This document shows, piece after piece, positions 19,807-31,900 of a DNA stretch of 37,585 nucleotides. A program made the position numbers and the translations under genes. Within the stretch, counting starts at the first letter, position 1. The number at the start of each line of letters is the position of its first letter. Under the pieces are notes generated by a model. The model ran no database searches, was not told the origin of the DNA, and worked only from the letters and a program-made list of their open reading frames with translations. This DNA comes from Apostichopus parvimensis (taxonomy: Eukaryota; Echinodermata; Holothuroidea; Aspidochirotida; Stichopodidae), in the NCBI GenBank assembly GCA_000934455.1, contig KN889777.1, positions 17,105 to 54,689 on the forward strand, given 5' to 3'.

Positions 19807-22500
19807 GCAGGGATGCTTAGGTCCCTAAATATGCAGTATTCCATGAAAACTGCTGAGTCAGCAGAGATGTTTTGGAACATCCGGGCAACTTCCCAAGCAA
19901 CTATTAAAAAGACATGACGTCACATGTTAAACACCTATCTAAGACTAATATAGTATATGCATATAAATGAAAGTCCTTAAATCAACGAGAAATTTTGTTT
20001 CTCCTAAAACGATGATGACGTCAACATCGAAGAGATACTCAAATGAAAGCATGTGAACTCACCTGTGAGGTCAAGGGTCAACCCATGGAAGAATCGAGGT
20101 CGATAAAGCGCAACTTCTCTTCTTCTTGTAATCCTTGTAAGAAGTTAAACATCAATGATAACAAATTAAGTGTCAAAGGAAACAAAGAGAATTAAATATT
20201 ATTTATCGATATAAAGTTTTCACCGAATCCTTTTGTTTCTTATGATATTTTTGAAAATGTTGATCCTTTTGTCCTACAGCACCCTGGATTTTTCTTTTCA
20301 CGTCTGTGTTGCCTTGTCTTAAATAAAAAGTTTTTCTTTAGATCTTTGAAAGTGATATTGTATACCAATTCTGGATACATCTGTTTACTTACCTTACCAT
20401 AGATGGAATAGATGTCTTCGCAAGGCCTTTGTCGTTGTAAGCAACTCATATTCCCAATAAATAGATATGAAATTTGAAACATTTGTCATGCATTTTGTTT
20501 TATGGCAGAAATATGTTTTTTTTATCCATAATTTATCGTTTCAGATAAAGGTTTACCTGTTTTAGATCACCAAACAGATGAAGGTGGGTAGTCTGCTTTG
20601 AGCGCGTCCGGAAATGGAAACACACACAAATAGAGGGCAGTCATCATTGTTTCAAATACCCGGGCAACGTCACAAGCAGTTTTTGAAGAAAGAGGGTATG
20701 ATGTCATAAGGTGATGTTGATCAAGCCAAGTACGCAAGCCCAGATAATACGAACGAATGTCAAATCGATGTAATCGCCTCTCCATTATTGACGCCCAATA
20801 TTAACCGCCACACGTTGACTCAGAAATTATGCGAAAACAGTTTTCACATTGCGCATGGTTGCAAATTTCAACTAAAACTACACAACGTTGTGTACCTACT
20901 GAAGATAATCAATCTCGGCAAACTGGTCCTGTCGAATCGAGAGAAAAAAAACATCAAGAAGAAATTTTGTAATCCAATAATATAATAAATTAGTTATCAT
21001 CCTTTTTTGTCAATGATGGCACAAGCATTAATTTATTTATTTCCTTCGGTAGATGGAGTGTTATGTTATTAGGCTAGAAGCAAATGAAAGAATTTTATAA
21101 TTACCAAGATTTCAGGAAGATCTTATACTTCAGACGTTGTTCTTTTACATCTTGTTAATTCATTTTTCACCATAGAGATAAGACAGTGACTCAAGTCCTC
21201 ATGCTGACTCGACTCGAGTCAGGAAAATGACTTGACTCATCCTTAAAGTGAAGCCAATTGTTACAACCCTGTCTGCGCATCGATGTTTCAGCATTGTTAT
21301 CTTTCCAAGCAGAACATATCCATTGTGGACCTATAAAGAACTTTAAAGCGTATGCAGTCTTATTAACTAAACATGGAATCATGATGAACGAACTTACAGA
21401 AAATTTCAAACATCAGTGGCTAACAATTCAAAGTTCTGCCATGCTTTTAGTTTAGTGATTCATATTTGAAAGAAACGAACTTGGATTAAGCCTACTTATA
21501 ATACTGTATGTCAATATAGTGTAGTATAGATGGACCTATTCTATTTCTTCGTACTAATGTTGATAGTCATTCAGCGTAGGGCTCCATGTTTACTTTTTAA
21601 TTACTTTCTTGTTGAATCCGATCCTGGCGTTTTATTTTTATTGCTGAGAAACTTCTTTTGCAGAAGGACCTTCCCTCGTCCCGGAGTGTTTATATTCTAT
21701 CAAACTTTAAATGTACACTAGCGCCTTTAAAGAAAGATATTATAGTCGACTGAAAAGTAACGTCCAAATGAAGTGAGAAAATCACAAGCTATACAATTAA
21801 ATATTGTATACGTTCTTACGTTAGACGAGAAGCTATATTGTTGGAATAAAAATATAGTTGTAACATGATGCTTTCCTGCTGTTTAATTGCTGTTTGATCT
21901 GTGAGGTCAGGTGTATGTCATGGCCATAGCCATATGTAAATCCTTTAATAAAATATATTACTGCTGATGTCCATATTTTAAAATGCCGCCCTCTAAATAT
22001 AAATTACCCTTCGAACGTGAAAGCAAGTAAGTTCAATTTTGCTTATTCTGACGTATGAATCAAACTTTACGTGAACTTAAACAGGCGATGGCTGTCATTT
22101 GACCACGTGTAAACCGATTCATCTATAATCTGTACCTATCGAATGTGAAAGAAGAATTCATGCTTATAATTATTGTTCTTATTTTATCAAATGCGTGAAG
22201 GATAGAAAAACAAAGTAGAAAAAGAAAGACTAGGCGATGTTATTGTTCAAGTGGTCATTATATTTCTAAGATTACCTCAGATTTACATGGATGTAAGTTA
22301 CTGATACAATTTTACTAGTCAGGGTTAGAGGGTTCAAGTCCCGGGAGGTGGTGGGAGCGTATCCGGGTGTCCGCCCCCCCCCCAAAGGACGCTTAATGTG
22401 TAATGTGATGTTGCTGGCCGGCAAAACACAAATATACGTACCTCTAAACTCCCAATCAAATTATCTTGTGGATTATTTATAAAAGTGGAAAAGGATAGGC
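19807..22500. other. Intergenic region, no gene recognised
   Basis: No open frame with family resemblance on either strand. Two full CRE words (TGACGTCA) sit at 19915-19922 and 20016-20023. Two stretches, 19875-19920 and 20655-20710, resemble each other loosely around ccgggcaac and may be old repeat copies. A palindromic gactcgactcgagtca cluster lies at 21205-21240. A tRNA-like fragment is listed separately at 22320. Confidence 0.4.
22320..22450 (+). mobile_element. Degenerate tRNA-derived (SINE-like) fragment
   Basis: GGTTCAAGTCC at 22331-22341 is an exact match to the polymerase III B-box consensus. A box-A-like sequence is at best weak near 22288. The following gggaggtggtgggagcgt, a C9 run and ggacgcttaatgtg are typical of a low-copy repeat tail rather than a functional tRNA. 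Confidence 0.35.
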
Positions 22501-22950
22501 TACTCTTCTTTTATTAGGGTGTGAAGACTCGCGCAAAAAGAAACGTCTAATGCCGGTAATGAGGTGTAACAGAAGTGTTAAACACCACCATCGATCCCAG
22601 AAAATACACACACAGCTTGCTACCGTCGGTAATTAGACACTAGTGTACAGTCAGTACATACAGCTGCAGTCAATACCCACAGCATAGTATACAAACGATA
22701 CAGCGATGGACATCTCAGGTCCAGCTGAAGATAACAAGGTATTACGTTTCATTACTGTCTGCATTATGTAGCGACACGAACAAAACGTCACTTGCAAGCA
22801 ACAGATGGTTAACTTTTTCAGATGGCCGCACGCGGTTTGGGGCGAGTCTTCAATGCCTTTAACAAAAGGGGCACTTTTTCAAGTTTTCAAAAAAGTTGGG
22901 CGCCTGAGAACGAGCCTTCCACATATTAACTATGAGGTTAGCCTAGATGA
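22500..22950 (+). promoter_or_regulatory. CpG-richer patch, candidate promoter / 5' end
   Basis: CG dinucleotides are denser here (gactcgcgc, accgtcgg, ggccgcacgcgg, gggcgcctgagaacgag) than in the flanking AT-rich DNA. A short ATG-started segment ends in a donor-like gtatta, and a second ATG follows an acceptor-like tttttcag (see 22706-22929). It lies 6 kb upstream of the SHC start codon. It could be a SHC or unrelated promoter; no TATA or initiator could be fixed. Confidence 0.3.
22706..22929 (+). CDS. Candidate two-exon micro-ORF, function unknown
   Basis: Exon one, 22706-22738, reads MDISGPAEDNK and ends AAG/gtatta. Exon two, 22822-22929, follows gttaactttttcag and reads MAARGLGRVFNAFNKRGTF, then SSFQKSWAPENEPSTY and TAA. 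The 83-nt intron would join them in phase 0, giving 46 residues. Alternatively the second ATG alone gives 35 residues with a basic, Arg/Phe-rich start like a mitochondrial presequence. I do not recognise the product. It may be a leader ORF of a downstream gene or a chance reading. Confidence 0.25.
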
Positions 22951-25900
22951 AACCTACATAATTATAATCACAACACTACAGGTACACGAAGAAGTTTTCT
23001 CAGGTCCCCTTCCCTGTCCCTCCCTTCATTCTTTCCAACTGTCGCCCAGTTATGGGCTTCCAATGTCCCTCTGATTTTGTTGGCTCTCCCAATATGCACT
23101 GTAACATTATCCCTTGATCGAGTTCTAGATTCCGTCAGTGCTGTTTGACCGTTATACATAAATCTGGGTTTTTACGTTTTTAGCCCTCCGACAAAAGGTA
23201 CATAAGCACTCGAACCGTCGTCACCACAAATCAGTTTAGACTAAACTTGCTTGAAACGTTTACCAAGATAGATTCTAGCCACAGGCAATCCGTATTTTCC
23301 TTATCTATGATCTATGACAGACGTATGTCTATTGCCATATGTACGTCACTTGTGTATGTGCTTGTTTGTTTTTCAACTTCACTTCCGCATCAACAGAGCT
23401 AGCTGTACGTTATTAGTCAAGATGGGCAGGCTGCACGTTTCATTCAATTAAAGACCAACGTTCATAGTACCTGTGATACGCGTTTGCCATGGATTGCAGA
23501 ATAAAGTGAACAAAGCATATTGTTTTATTGAAACCGGAGGCATATTTGGTAAGGTTATTGACACCCAGACTTTAAAATGCATCGTATGTGATTAAGAAAT
23601 AATGAAATTTAGTAAAAAGCCTACACTAAAAGTGATACAGTTACACTGTAATGAGGCTAAAGATAGACCTACACTGTTGGCTAGGCTAGAGTTTGTGTGT
23701 AACGTACTTTTGCAAGTAGTTAGGCCAAGCAGTAATGCCTGGTAATATTGTATAGGTAACTAATTGTTAGATGTACCGTATACTCCCAGGCCACATAACA
23801 GGTCTGAGTAGGCTCTAGAAAAGAAAATATAAGAAGATCAATTGAGGTTTGTTTATAAAATATACATGGAACGTTTGCAAGGCTAATCTATGCACTATGG
23901 AGAAAAGGTAGACCTAGCCTAGTCTAATTTCAGCATTTATATGTACTGACATTAAGTTCAATTTGATGAAAATAAGATTTTTAATTTACATTACAGGGTT
24001 GTGTTTGGGAGCTACAAAGGTGACAAATAGGTATACATGTAAGGAGTGTAATGTTGGGACCACCTCTTGTATTTGGTAGTCACTCAGGAATGATCCTGCC
24101 CATCCATTCCATGTCTGAAATTTGTGAACATGAGTGCATACAAATAGGCAGAAAATATGCTTGTTGCTGGCTTTGAAGTGTTGATCTATTAGCATTCAAG
24201 ATAAAATATAATGTAATCTGCAGGGTTTCCAGAGGAACTTTAAAATACAGTATGGTTCAAGTCTGGCAGTCTATGAAGTCTTGTCATGTCCCCAAGTCTT
24301 TGATGTGTCCAGGCCTGACGAGAAGGGGTCTTATGGTGATCAGGCCAGAAAAATTACAGGATAAAGAGTAATGTGTTCTCATCTTCATAATAAAAGCCTA
24401 CAGTACTAAGGGGAAAAAAATCAATTTAAGCACATAAAAGTTGGTCTGACACCAATCTCTATACCACAACAATTTAAGTTAGAAGAAAATGTGCAAGATC
24501 CTTTTCAGGGCTTTTCTTTACCTGCCATAACTCACAGCAAGCCTTTTAAATTTCATGCTCTAAAGCCCACAAATGTGTTAAGGTCCTCTTAGTCATTATG
24601 AATCTTGAGAGAGTCGAGTCGGGCAACACTTATAACAAGAAGTGAAAATTAGTCGAAGATGGTTGTATATCATTTAATAGTGATTGCTATTATCACATTT
24701 AACCAAAAAAGAAATGCTAGTTAAACTATATTCCTTTAAGAGTGAAGGCTATCATAATTGTTTGGTATTTTCTAAGATTATAATTGGGAATTATACAGAG
24801 AACAGAAAACCATGACTGTACAATACTGTAGTTAGTATCTCTACTTATCTCTACATCAGAAATATCGTTTGCAATTGCTTAAATTCTTGCCGGTATAAAC
24901 CTTAAAGGATACTGTATATTTATTGACCAGTGATCACAGGGAGCCCGATTTTACTCATTGAAAATACTATGCGTGGCTACTGTATATATTGACTATTGAC
25001 AGGGTGTTCGATTTTTATTAACATATTATAAGCACTGGTTTATTAAATAATCATTTGCATAACTCTGCAGTTTCTTATTGACTGGAACTGATCATATCAT
25101 GGCTATAAACAAATAACGACTTCCTACAGTGTACTGTAAGTAATAAAAAGCTTGTCATAAGAGAGGAAATTTGGCTGGAAAACTTACCCAGTCAGTCAGT
25201 TAGTTGTGTCACAAGTCACTTATGCATTCTACTCTAGATGTGTAATGGGACTGCCTGTGGTTTGGAATGCAGTGTTAAAAGAAACACTGTGAGGTTTTAC
25301 CTGCGATGTTTTATAATCTATACATAGTACATGCTGTACTCTAGTTGTATAAAATCATTACTTATTACAGATTGTCTTCAATATACAGAGAGTAAGGTCA
25401 TGTACTGTATTTAGTAAAGCACAGTTTAACTCTGTGAAGTGTGACCCTGAGCTTGACCTGTTTCACAGTTGTCTTTGACTTATTTTTAAGGTTGTACAGT
25501 ATCTTCAAATACATGTTAAAAATGATCGTTCCTAAGAAACATGACAAAGATACACGTGTTCAGAAATAACAGAAAGGTACTTTTAAATTGAATATTTAAA
25601 TATAGGCTAACATATATATGCTGTACTGTAGATCTATATTAAATGAAAATATATTAAATTAATCTCTGTCAAAATGGTCTCCCTGTAAATTGTGAAGTTT
25701 TTGATCCTCTAATCTGGATCTCAAATCTTAATGTAGATACTGACTAGTGAATACTGTTCATTTTAGAGTTTTAGTATGTCCCTAATGACTCCAACAGTAC
25801 AACCAGGTTACTACCCATTTCCTCGTCCTTCAGAATCTACCGTACCATTTTCAGAAGTCCACAGATCAGTGAAAACGTATCAGAGAGTCATTAACATTAA

Positions 25901-28459
25901 CTTAGTCAAGAGTAAAGCATTTCATTGCACTTAAAATGTTACACTAAAAGTTCAAAGGAACAGTCTCTTTCTTGGATTTCCCCCAAAAAGTGGTTTCGGA
26001 TTTACTGACAAGCATTATCAATTCATCATCAATACAGTAAATATGTAGTGTGTATTCTGTAGTCAATGTACAGTACAGTAGTCCCATTGTAAATGGTATC
26101 TGTGTAAAGAAGGTCCTGTAGAGAATCCCAGGGGTCTAGAAGGTTTTTGATCGGTGGTGTTCACTTCCTCATGCTTAGTGAAGAAGGGTTGAACTCCAGG
26201 AATTAATGGCATACATGTATACTGTATTAGGAAAGTAAAGCAGGATATACATATCATGAGATTGTACCCAGACCTGTGTGAAACAGGGATAATAACAATT
26301 TCTGCATGATTAGGTTCAAATGATTCTTGACGATGTTTTTCAATACTGCTCCAAGGGTAGAGACATTATATAAGTAGTATAGAAAGGCAACAGTGTTATT
26401 CTCAAGTTGACATGTAGAGTAGTTTTGAATGTAGAGAATTCTGTTGTTTTCATGAAGCCCAAAAAAACCCCTCAGTATATTTACTGTACTTGTTTATTAA
26501 TAATCATTTTGAGATCTCTTATTGGTGACTTATTAAACATTTAAATTCTAATCAAGACACTTTTGTGTAGATGTTAAGTTACAGTTATGTAATGAACTTT
26601 GGTTTGTTTGCTCACTTTCAAAGTTTAAGTAATAATTTCCTCGTCAATGATTGATACGTTACTATGTGTACAGATACCACAACACCTTCATGGTCCTCAG
26701 TTCATTCCTGGAAGGATCTAGTTCAATGGTTTTCAATGAACTTTCTTTGTATGGAGCAGAGGGACTCAAAACCTCACAATATACCGACCAGTGTAAGGGG
26801 AAAGCTGAAAGGTGATCCAGCATAAAGCTTTTAAAGGATTGTGCGGCTATTTTAGACGGCCCAATGACCCGATACAATGTTAAGTTCAGCTTTAAGTTTG
26901 CTTAACTTACAGCATGCATGTCAAAGTTCTTAAAAGTGAAAATTATCAGATTTCAGAGTGTTTCGTGTTCAGTGCCAGCTCCTGCTATTCTGTTCTGTGG
27001 TATAATGCATCATCAGTGGCAATGATCCGCAAACTATGGGGAGTGACATAAAGATTAGGTCGCCAAAAGTTTTTTGGTTTGTTGCAACACTTTTCCCTGT
27101 TGTAGGAACATTTTTCTACAGAAACATCCTCGGGATGGGGGGAAGGGGGGTTTGGTGGGTCATGGCGTAGTCATCATGGAAGATCGTGGGTTGTGAGACT
27201 AATTCTCCAATTCCATACTGTCATCTTTCTAATAATTTGATACAGAGGTATAGTTTATTTCAGTTAAATAGGAAATATTTCAATTTTTGTTCCTTTGCAC
27301 TGTATATTTAAATGGGGCAAGTGGAAAAAGAAATTCCAAGGTTGAACTGAAAACCAGTTTTGATGGAGAAAGTCTTCAAAGTAAAGTTGCATTGTTTCCC
27401 TCATAATTTATGTAAATTAGCCTGATAGAGCCACTAGGAAATGACCTCAGGTGAGTTGCTTATGTATGTAGGAAATAGTGAAAACCCCCAGCCATATTGT
27501 TTGGTGATCACTGAAGGTACAGTATCCAGGTTTGAACCTTTCTTGCTCAGTTGTACTACAGCAGTTTGCGTGCACCTTTAATGATCTTTCCAGACTGATA
27601 CATATATTACTGCAAAGTTATTTACTGCACTGGTAAACTTACTAATAATGTTAGAATAATTATGAATGTTTCGTTTCATCCACTGTTAATAGTTTACTGT
27701 ACAGTAGTTATAATTATTTAGGTTATTTGGAGAAAATGCACTTTAGTCTGGTCGCAAGGATAGAAGCCTGATGTGTGTTCAATCTACTATTTGGGGCCTA
27801 TGGGCCTACAGTACGGTGGTTACAGTACAACATTTGTTGTGAGTTGGAACTGGTACTAGCACTGTGTTATTGCATAGTACTACCTATACTGAATACTAGC
27901 CCTAATGGATTTGTATTTGTACCCATAATCGGGGCATTTTCAAGACAGATCTACGTTTTGTCGATTTGCTTGTCATATTAAACAGAGTGAATTTACCTTG
28001 TACTAAGGTACAGGACTGTACTACGCCTGTGTACCAAAAAAAGGCATACATCTGACCATTTCCCATGTAGCAATATGGTCAATATATATATGGAATTTAT
28101 ATTTTTAATCTTAATAACCATATTAAGTCTACAACCAAGAACAGAGTATTTTTATTGTTCATCGAATGAATGGCTGACTCACCTTTTGTTGTTGAAGTGC
28201 AGGAGTTTAACCCCTCATCACACCATCTGCCTCACCACACGGCAGGCACTGTTACCGAGTAAGAAGTGGTAATGTCATCCACAGATTTAGCTGCTTTCTA
28301 ATTCCCTTGTACTATGACCTACAAAGCATGAAATGTAAACATTGGAGCCTATCAATTCTCACAACACTTGCCTATTCTCCATATATTATTGTATACAGTA
28401 TATATACAGTATTTGTGATAACAGAACCTGATATGCAACTTCCTTATTTATTTCTACAG
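22950..28459. other. Non-coding stretch rich in TACTGTA/TACAGTA words
   Basis: No conserved coding segment on either strand. From about 24.2 kb onward the words ACTGTA and ACAGTA become frequent (for example 24402, 24909, 25128, 25402, 25497, 25622, 26068, 26219). A fragment gagtcgagtcgggcaacac lies near 24611. The interval could be a 5' intron of SHC or intergenic. Confidence 0.4.
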
Positions 28460-28547
28460 TGTTTGATCCCAAGGCAGTTCGGCACCAGCCATCCGTGTTA
28501 CCGCCTGGTAAAGTTCAAGGCGGATCGTTTGCAATTTTCTTCTCGCG
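28460..28547 (+). other. Candidate non-coding or unassigned exon upstream of SHC
   Basis: An 88-nt segment with higher GC and CpG than its surroundings, bounded by tttatttctacag and gcg/gtaatg. Two frames are open: FDPKAVRHQPSVLPPGKVQG in one and IPRQFGTSHPCYRLVKFKAD in another. Neither can be read through into the SHC start, because TGA at 28775-28777 is in frame with that ATG. It fits a 5' UTR exon best; I recognise no protein family. Confidence 0.3.
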
Positions 28548-28786
28548 GTAATGTTGTTCAGTTTAACCAGCCATGGAAAGCTCATATTTTATATCTGTGG
28601 ATCTATTTCTTAAATAAATTGTGAAATTTTTATATCATAACATAGGTATCTGCTAAAGTTTCCCATCAGTGATAAATTAAATAGTCTTTGTCCTATTTTT
28701 TATTTTTTTTTATTTTTGGAGAGCAAAAACTGTTTACTCGATCATCTTTCAAAGACCAAAGTATCGTTTGGTACTGAACTTCTGTA

Positions 28787-28954
28787 ATGGCTGGAATACT
28801 TCCAAAATTTAACAAAAAGGGTCCGAATACAGTTGGACAGAGGACCAACGATGATTTGTGGACAAGGACCGGGACCTTCATCAACAAACCTGTTCATGGC
28901 TGGCTACATCCAGAAGAAAAGTTGAAACATGGAGGGATATGTTACGGTGTCAGG
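28787..28954 (+). CDS. SHC: SHC first coding exon
   Basis: 56 codons ending AGG/gtaagt in phase 0. The first 20 residues (MAGILPKFNKKGPNTVGQRT) are basic and not clearly conserved. From residue 22 on the WTRTGTFINKP and GWLHPEEK motifs belong to the N-terminal helix and first turn of the SHC PTB domain. A T-rich tract ends in ttttggag/ag at 28720-28723, so the exon probably starts there with about 65 nt of 5' UTR. Confidence 0.88.
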
Positions 28955-31900
28955 GTAAGTAATAAATTATGATAATAATATGCAGGATTTATAAAGCGCA
29001 GCTATTTCCACCGATGACAGAGCTCAAGGTGCATAACAATATTACTGTGGTCAATGATAACCTGTCAAACGTAGAGACAATCCCTCCACATGGCAGCAGC
29101 TAAACAGCGACCAACTGACAGTTTATCTCCCCGGGCCCCCATGTATACACCTCAGGGGTGAAGAGAGGCAATGGTGATCAAGCTCTAAGGCCACAACATA
29201 ATGATCTGGCCAGGACTCAAACCTGTAAGCCTTAGATCACAAGTCCACTGCCTTAACCAACTTTACCACAACACTCTCACAGTATAATACATACACATAT
29301 ATTTAAGGTTAAGGAACCCTGAGCTTGATTTGTTGGAAAATTAATGGAAGGAGTCGGCATATCTCTACATCAGCATGTTGGGTTATTAAGTCGTTTTGAG
29401 AGAAATCTTAGGAAAAAGTAAATCTGTTTTACAAATGTGCAGCCTGTGTCTGTGTTACAAATTATGTAAAAATTATATTAGACAGGCAATTAAGAAATAA
29501 AACAGATAAAATGATATCTATAGACAGAACTACATATATATTCAAAGCAGCTGTTACTGCTAAAGACTTAACCCAATTGACAGACAAATTTGGCCCTTAC
29601 AGTATGAAAGTGGTTTTACTTTCCTTTTCAAATGGAAGGGAGCTGTACAGTAGACTAAATATGTGTAAAGGGTATTTTGAAATGCAATATAAGAACTGTT
29701 CTAGTCCTTTCAGGTGACTTTGCAGAAAAGAGTCCTATTATTGTCGAGTCTAATCGGTCATCTTTTTTTGTAGGTATATTTATGTGGGTGTTAGTACCAT
29801 AAACCATAAAGGTGAGTACTGTACTGTACATTCAGTGATCCTTACAGCATATATACAGTAGGCACTGCATGGTGTATTCTACGGTACAATAGAAATACCT
29901 GGGCATGTTTTACAGAACAGAGAGTTAATTGTGCGCTTAAAACACTTTAAATTAGAGTTATGTATCGGGCTGTTGGGTACAATAAATCAGTTAAAAATGC
30001 ATTAGTCATCCCATAAGTATGTAGGGGGCTCAACTTGGTGGTCATTGACTTCTCCTATGCATCAAATCTTCGAATATATTCCCAGATTCCGATGATGGTT
30101 CTAATCTAATTTTTTTTTTGGGGGGGGGGAGGGGGGCTTCAACCCTGATTATTCAAAATGGTCGGGACCGAAGGTTATTCGGATAACGGAAAGGTTTGGA
30201 TACTTGAATATTCATCAATTAACTGATTTTGGACTATAAACAACCTTGTAATGCTATATTATGTCTTCTAAATGATGGTATATATTGTTTTCTGTTAACT
30301 TACGTAATAATCAGCTTTGTATATATTGTTTTCTGTTAACTTACGTAATAATCAGCTTTCAAATTCATTTGACAAAGCATGTTTATTTTCATCCATTCTG
30401 CCATTGCCTTATTTGTCGAATAGATTATCACCTACTGTACGACATAAATGTCTGATCATTATTTGTACAAACAGTTGTAGGTGATGAATGAAAGAACACG
30501 TGCTTTGCACAAAAGAATTTGAAAGTTGATTGTTACTGTAGGTAAGTGAACATATTTTAATATGAGTACTGTACAGTACTTGGAATCAATAACACTAGGC
30601 CTCTAGACTTTTATGAACGGATGGCCAGTTCGGATAAAAAGGAGTTTTACTGTACTGTATAGAAGTCTGAACATCTCAGAGATCCAGTTGACAAAACAGA
30701 CTTTGTATCATCATCATCATACTGCTTTAAGTGTTCCAGGCACTTTCAAGGTTGTACAGTTACCTCAGCCAGGTTAGTGTCAGCTTCGCAAATTAAGATC
30801 ACTTTGGAATGCTAACGATGGATTCTTTTCAGATGGTTAGATACAGGGCAATGTATTAGCATAGTTACCGTGGACATCTCTCACAGGAATAAATATTTCT
30901 GCCTTGGATTTTGAGTTGCTGCTATACTGTACGTATATAGTAGCATTGCTGAAGTGTCTGGGCATCAGTTAAATGCATTACATAAAGGTGGTTAAATGTC
31001 GTTCTGAATTTAATGAAGTCCTTGATGTGAATAAAGTGTTGTGTTGACATTTGGTGTCAGTCTGTACTACAGTAAGTACTGTCAAGTTGGTTGCTGTGAA
31101 GTGGTCAATTGCTTGAGGGCCTGTTTATACTAGATGCCACTGTCAGAATCACTCCCCCCACCCCTCCCACTCCCACCTTATCCCATTAAGTACTTCTTCA
31201 GGAAATCACCCAAAACCAGGAGTTTGAATGTAACATACATACATTGTGTGTGAACAGTAGGTAAACCATAGGTCCGGATGTCACCTGCGGATCAAGTGCC
31301 ATGGCATTTGAACGGTCTATAAGCCTTTCCATTATAATTGACTTACATGTTATACTAATAACTGTGTGGAAAATCATAGTGTTATTGTTACTATTACTTG
31401 AAATTGTATGTTTTGTTGTCATTAAGTGACATTGACAGAGCTGTTTTTCTACTTGGGGACTAGCTTAGATAACAGCTTTGCTGTTTTTCTAGTGTCCTGC
31501 ATATATACAGTAGTAACCTTCCTACTGTAATGTTATTTTAGTATTAATCTTGTACAAACATGTGAGAGAAACATTTGAAATTGAAAATGAAAAAAATGGA
31601 ATTGTATTGAGTGGTCTTAGGGTTACTGTACATACTGCATGGCCGACTGAATGCAACTACTCCGTAACTAGGTAGTAATTGCATAAGAAATAGCTCTAAG
31701 AAAAAGCGATAAGGAAGCAAGGTTGTATTAGAAATAGGTTAGATATATAGGTTAGAAATAGGTTAGAAATAGGTTGCATTAGAAATAGCTATCAGAAATA
31801 GCTATAAGAAATAGCTATAAGGAAGCAAGGTTGGTATAAGGAAGCAAGACTCGTTTTTGTGATCAAATTTGTTATTCTCTGACAAATGTATACAGTAGGG

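Noticed and set aside
19371..19820. 149-residue Pro-rich open frame
   Set aside because: It is produced by the stop-free 17-bp minisatellite, which is open in all three frames. It has no conserved domain and no convincing splice partner.
20567..20785. Minus-strand open frame of 72 residues
   Set aside because: No family resemblance and no splice context. It overlaps a stretch that loosely repeats 19875-19920, so it is probably repeat-derived.
28301..28624. 105-residue single-exon gene upstream of SHC
   Set aside because: Most of the frame is AT-rich intron-like sequence. Only 28460-28547 looks exon-like, so it was listed as a candidate exon instead.
29511..29717. 68-residue open frame in the SHC intron
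   Set aside because: The SHC protein is contiguous across this intron, and the frame has no family resemblance or splice sites.
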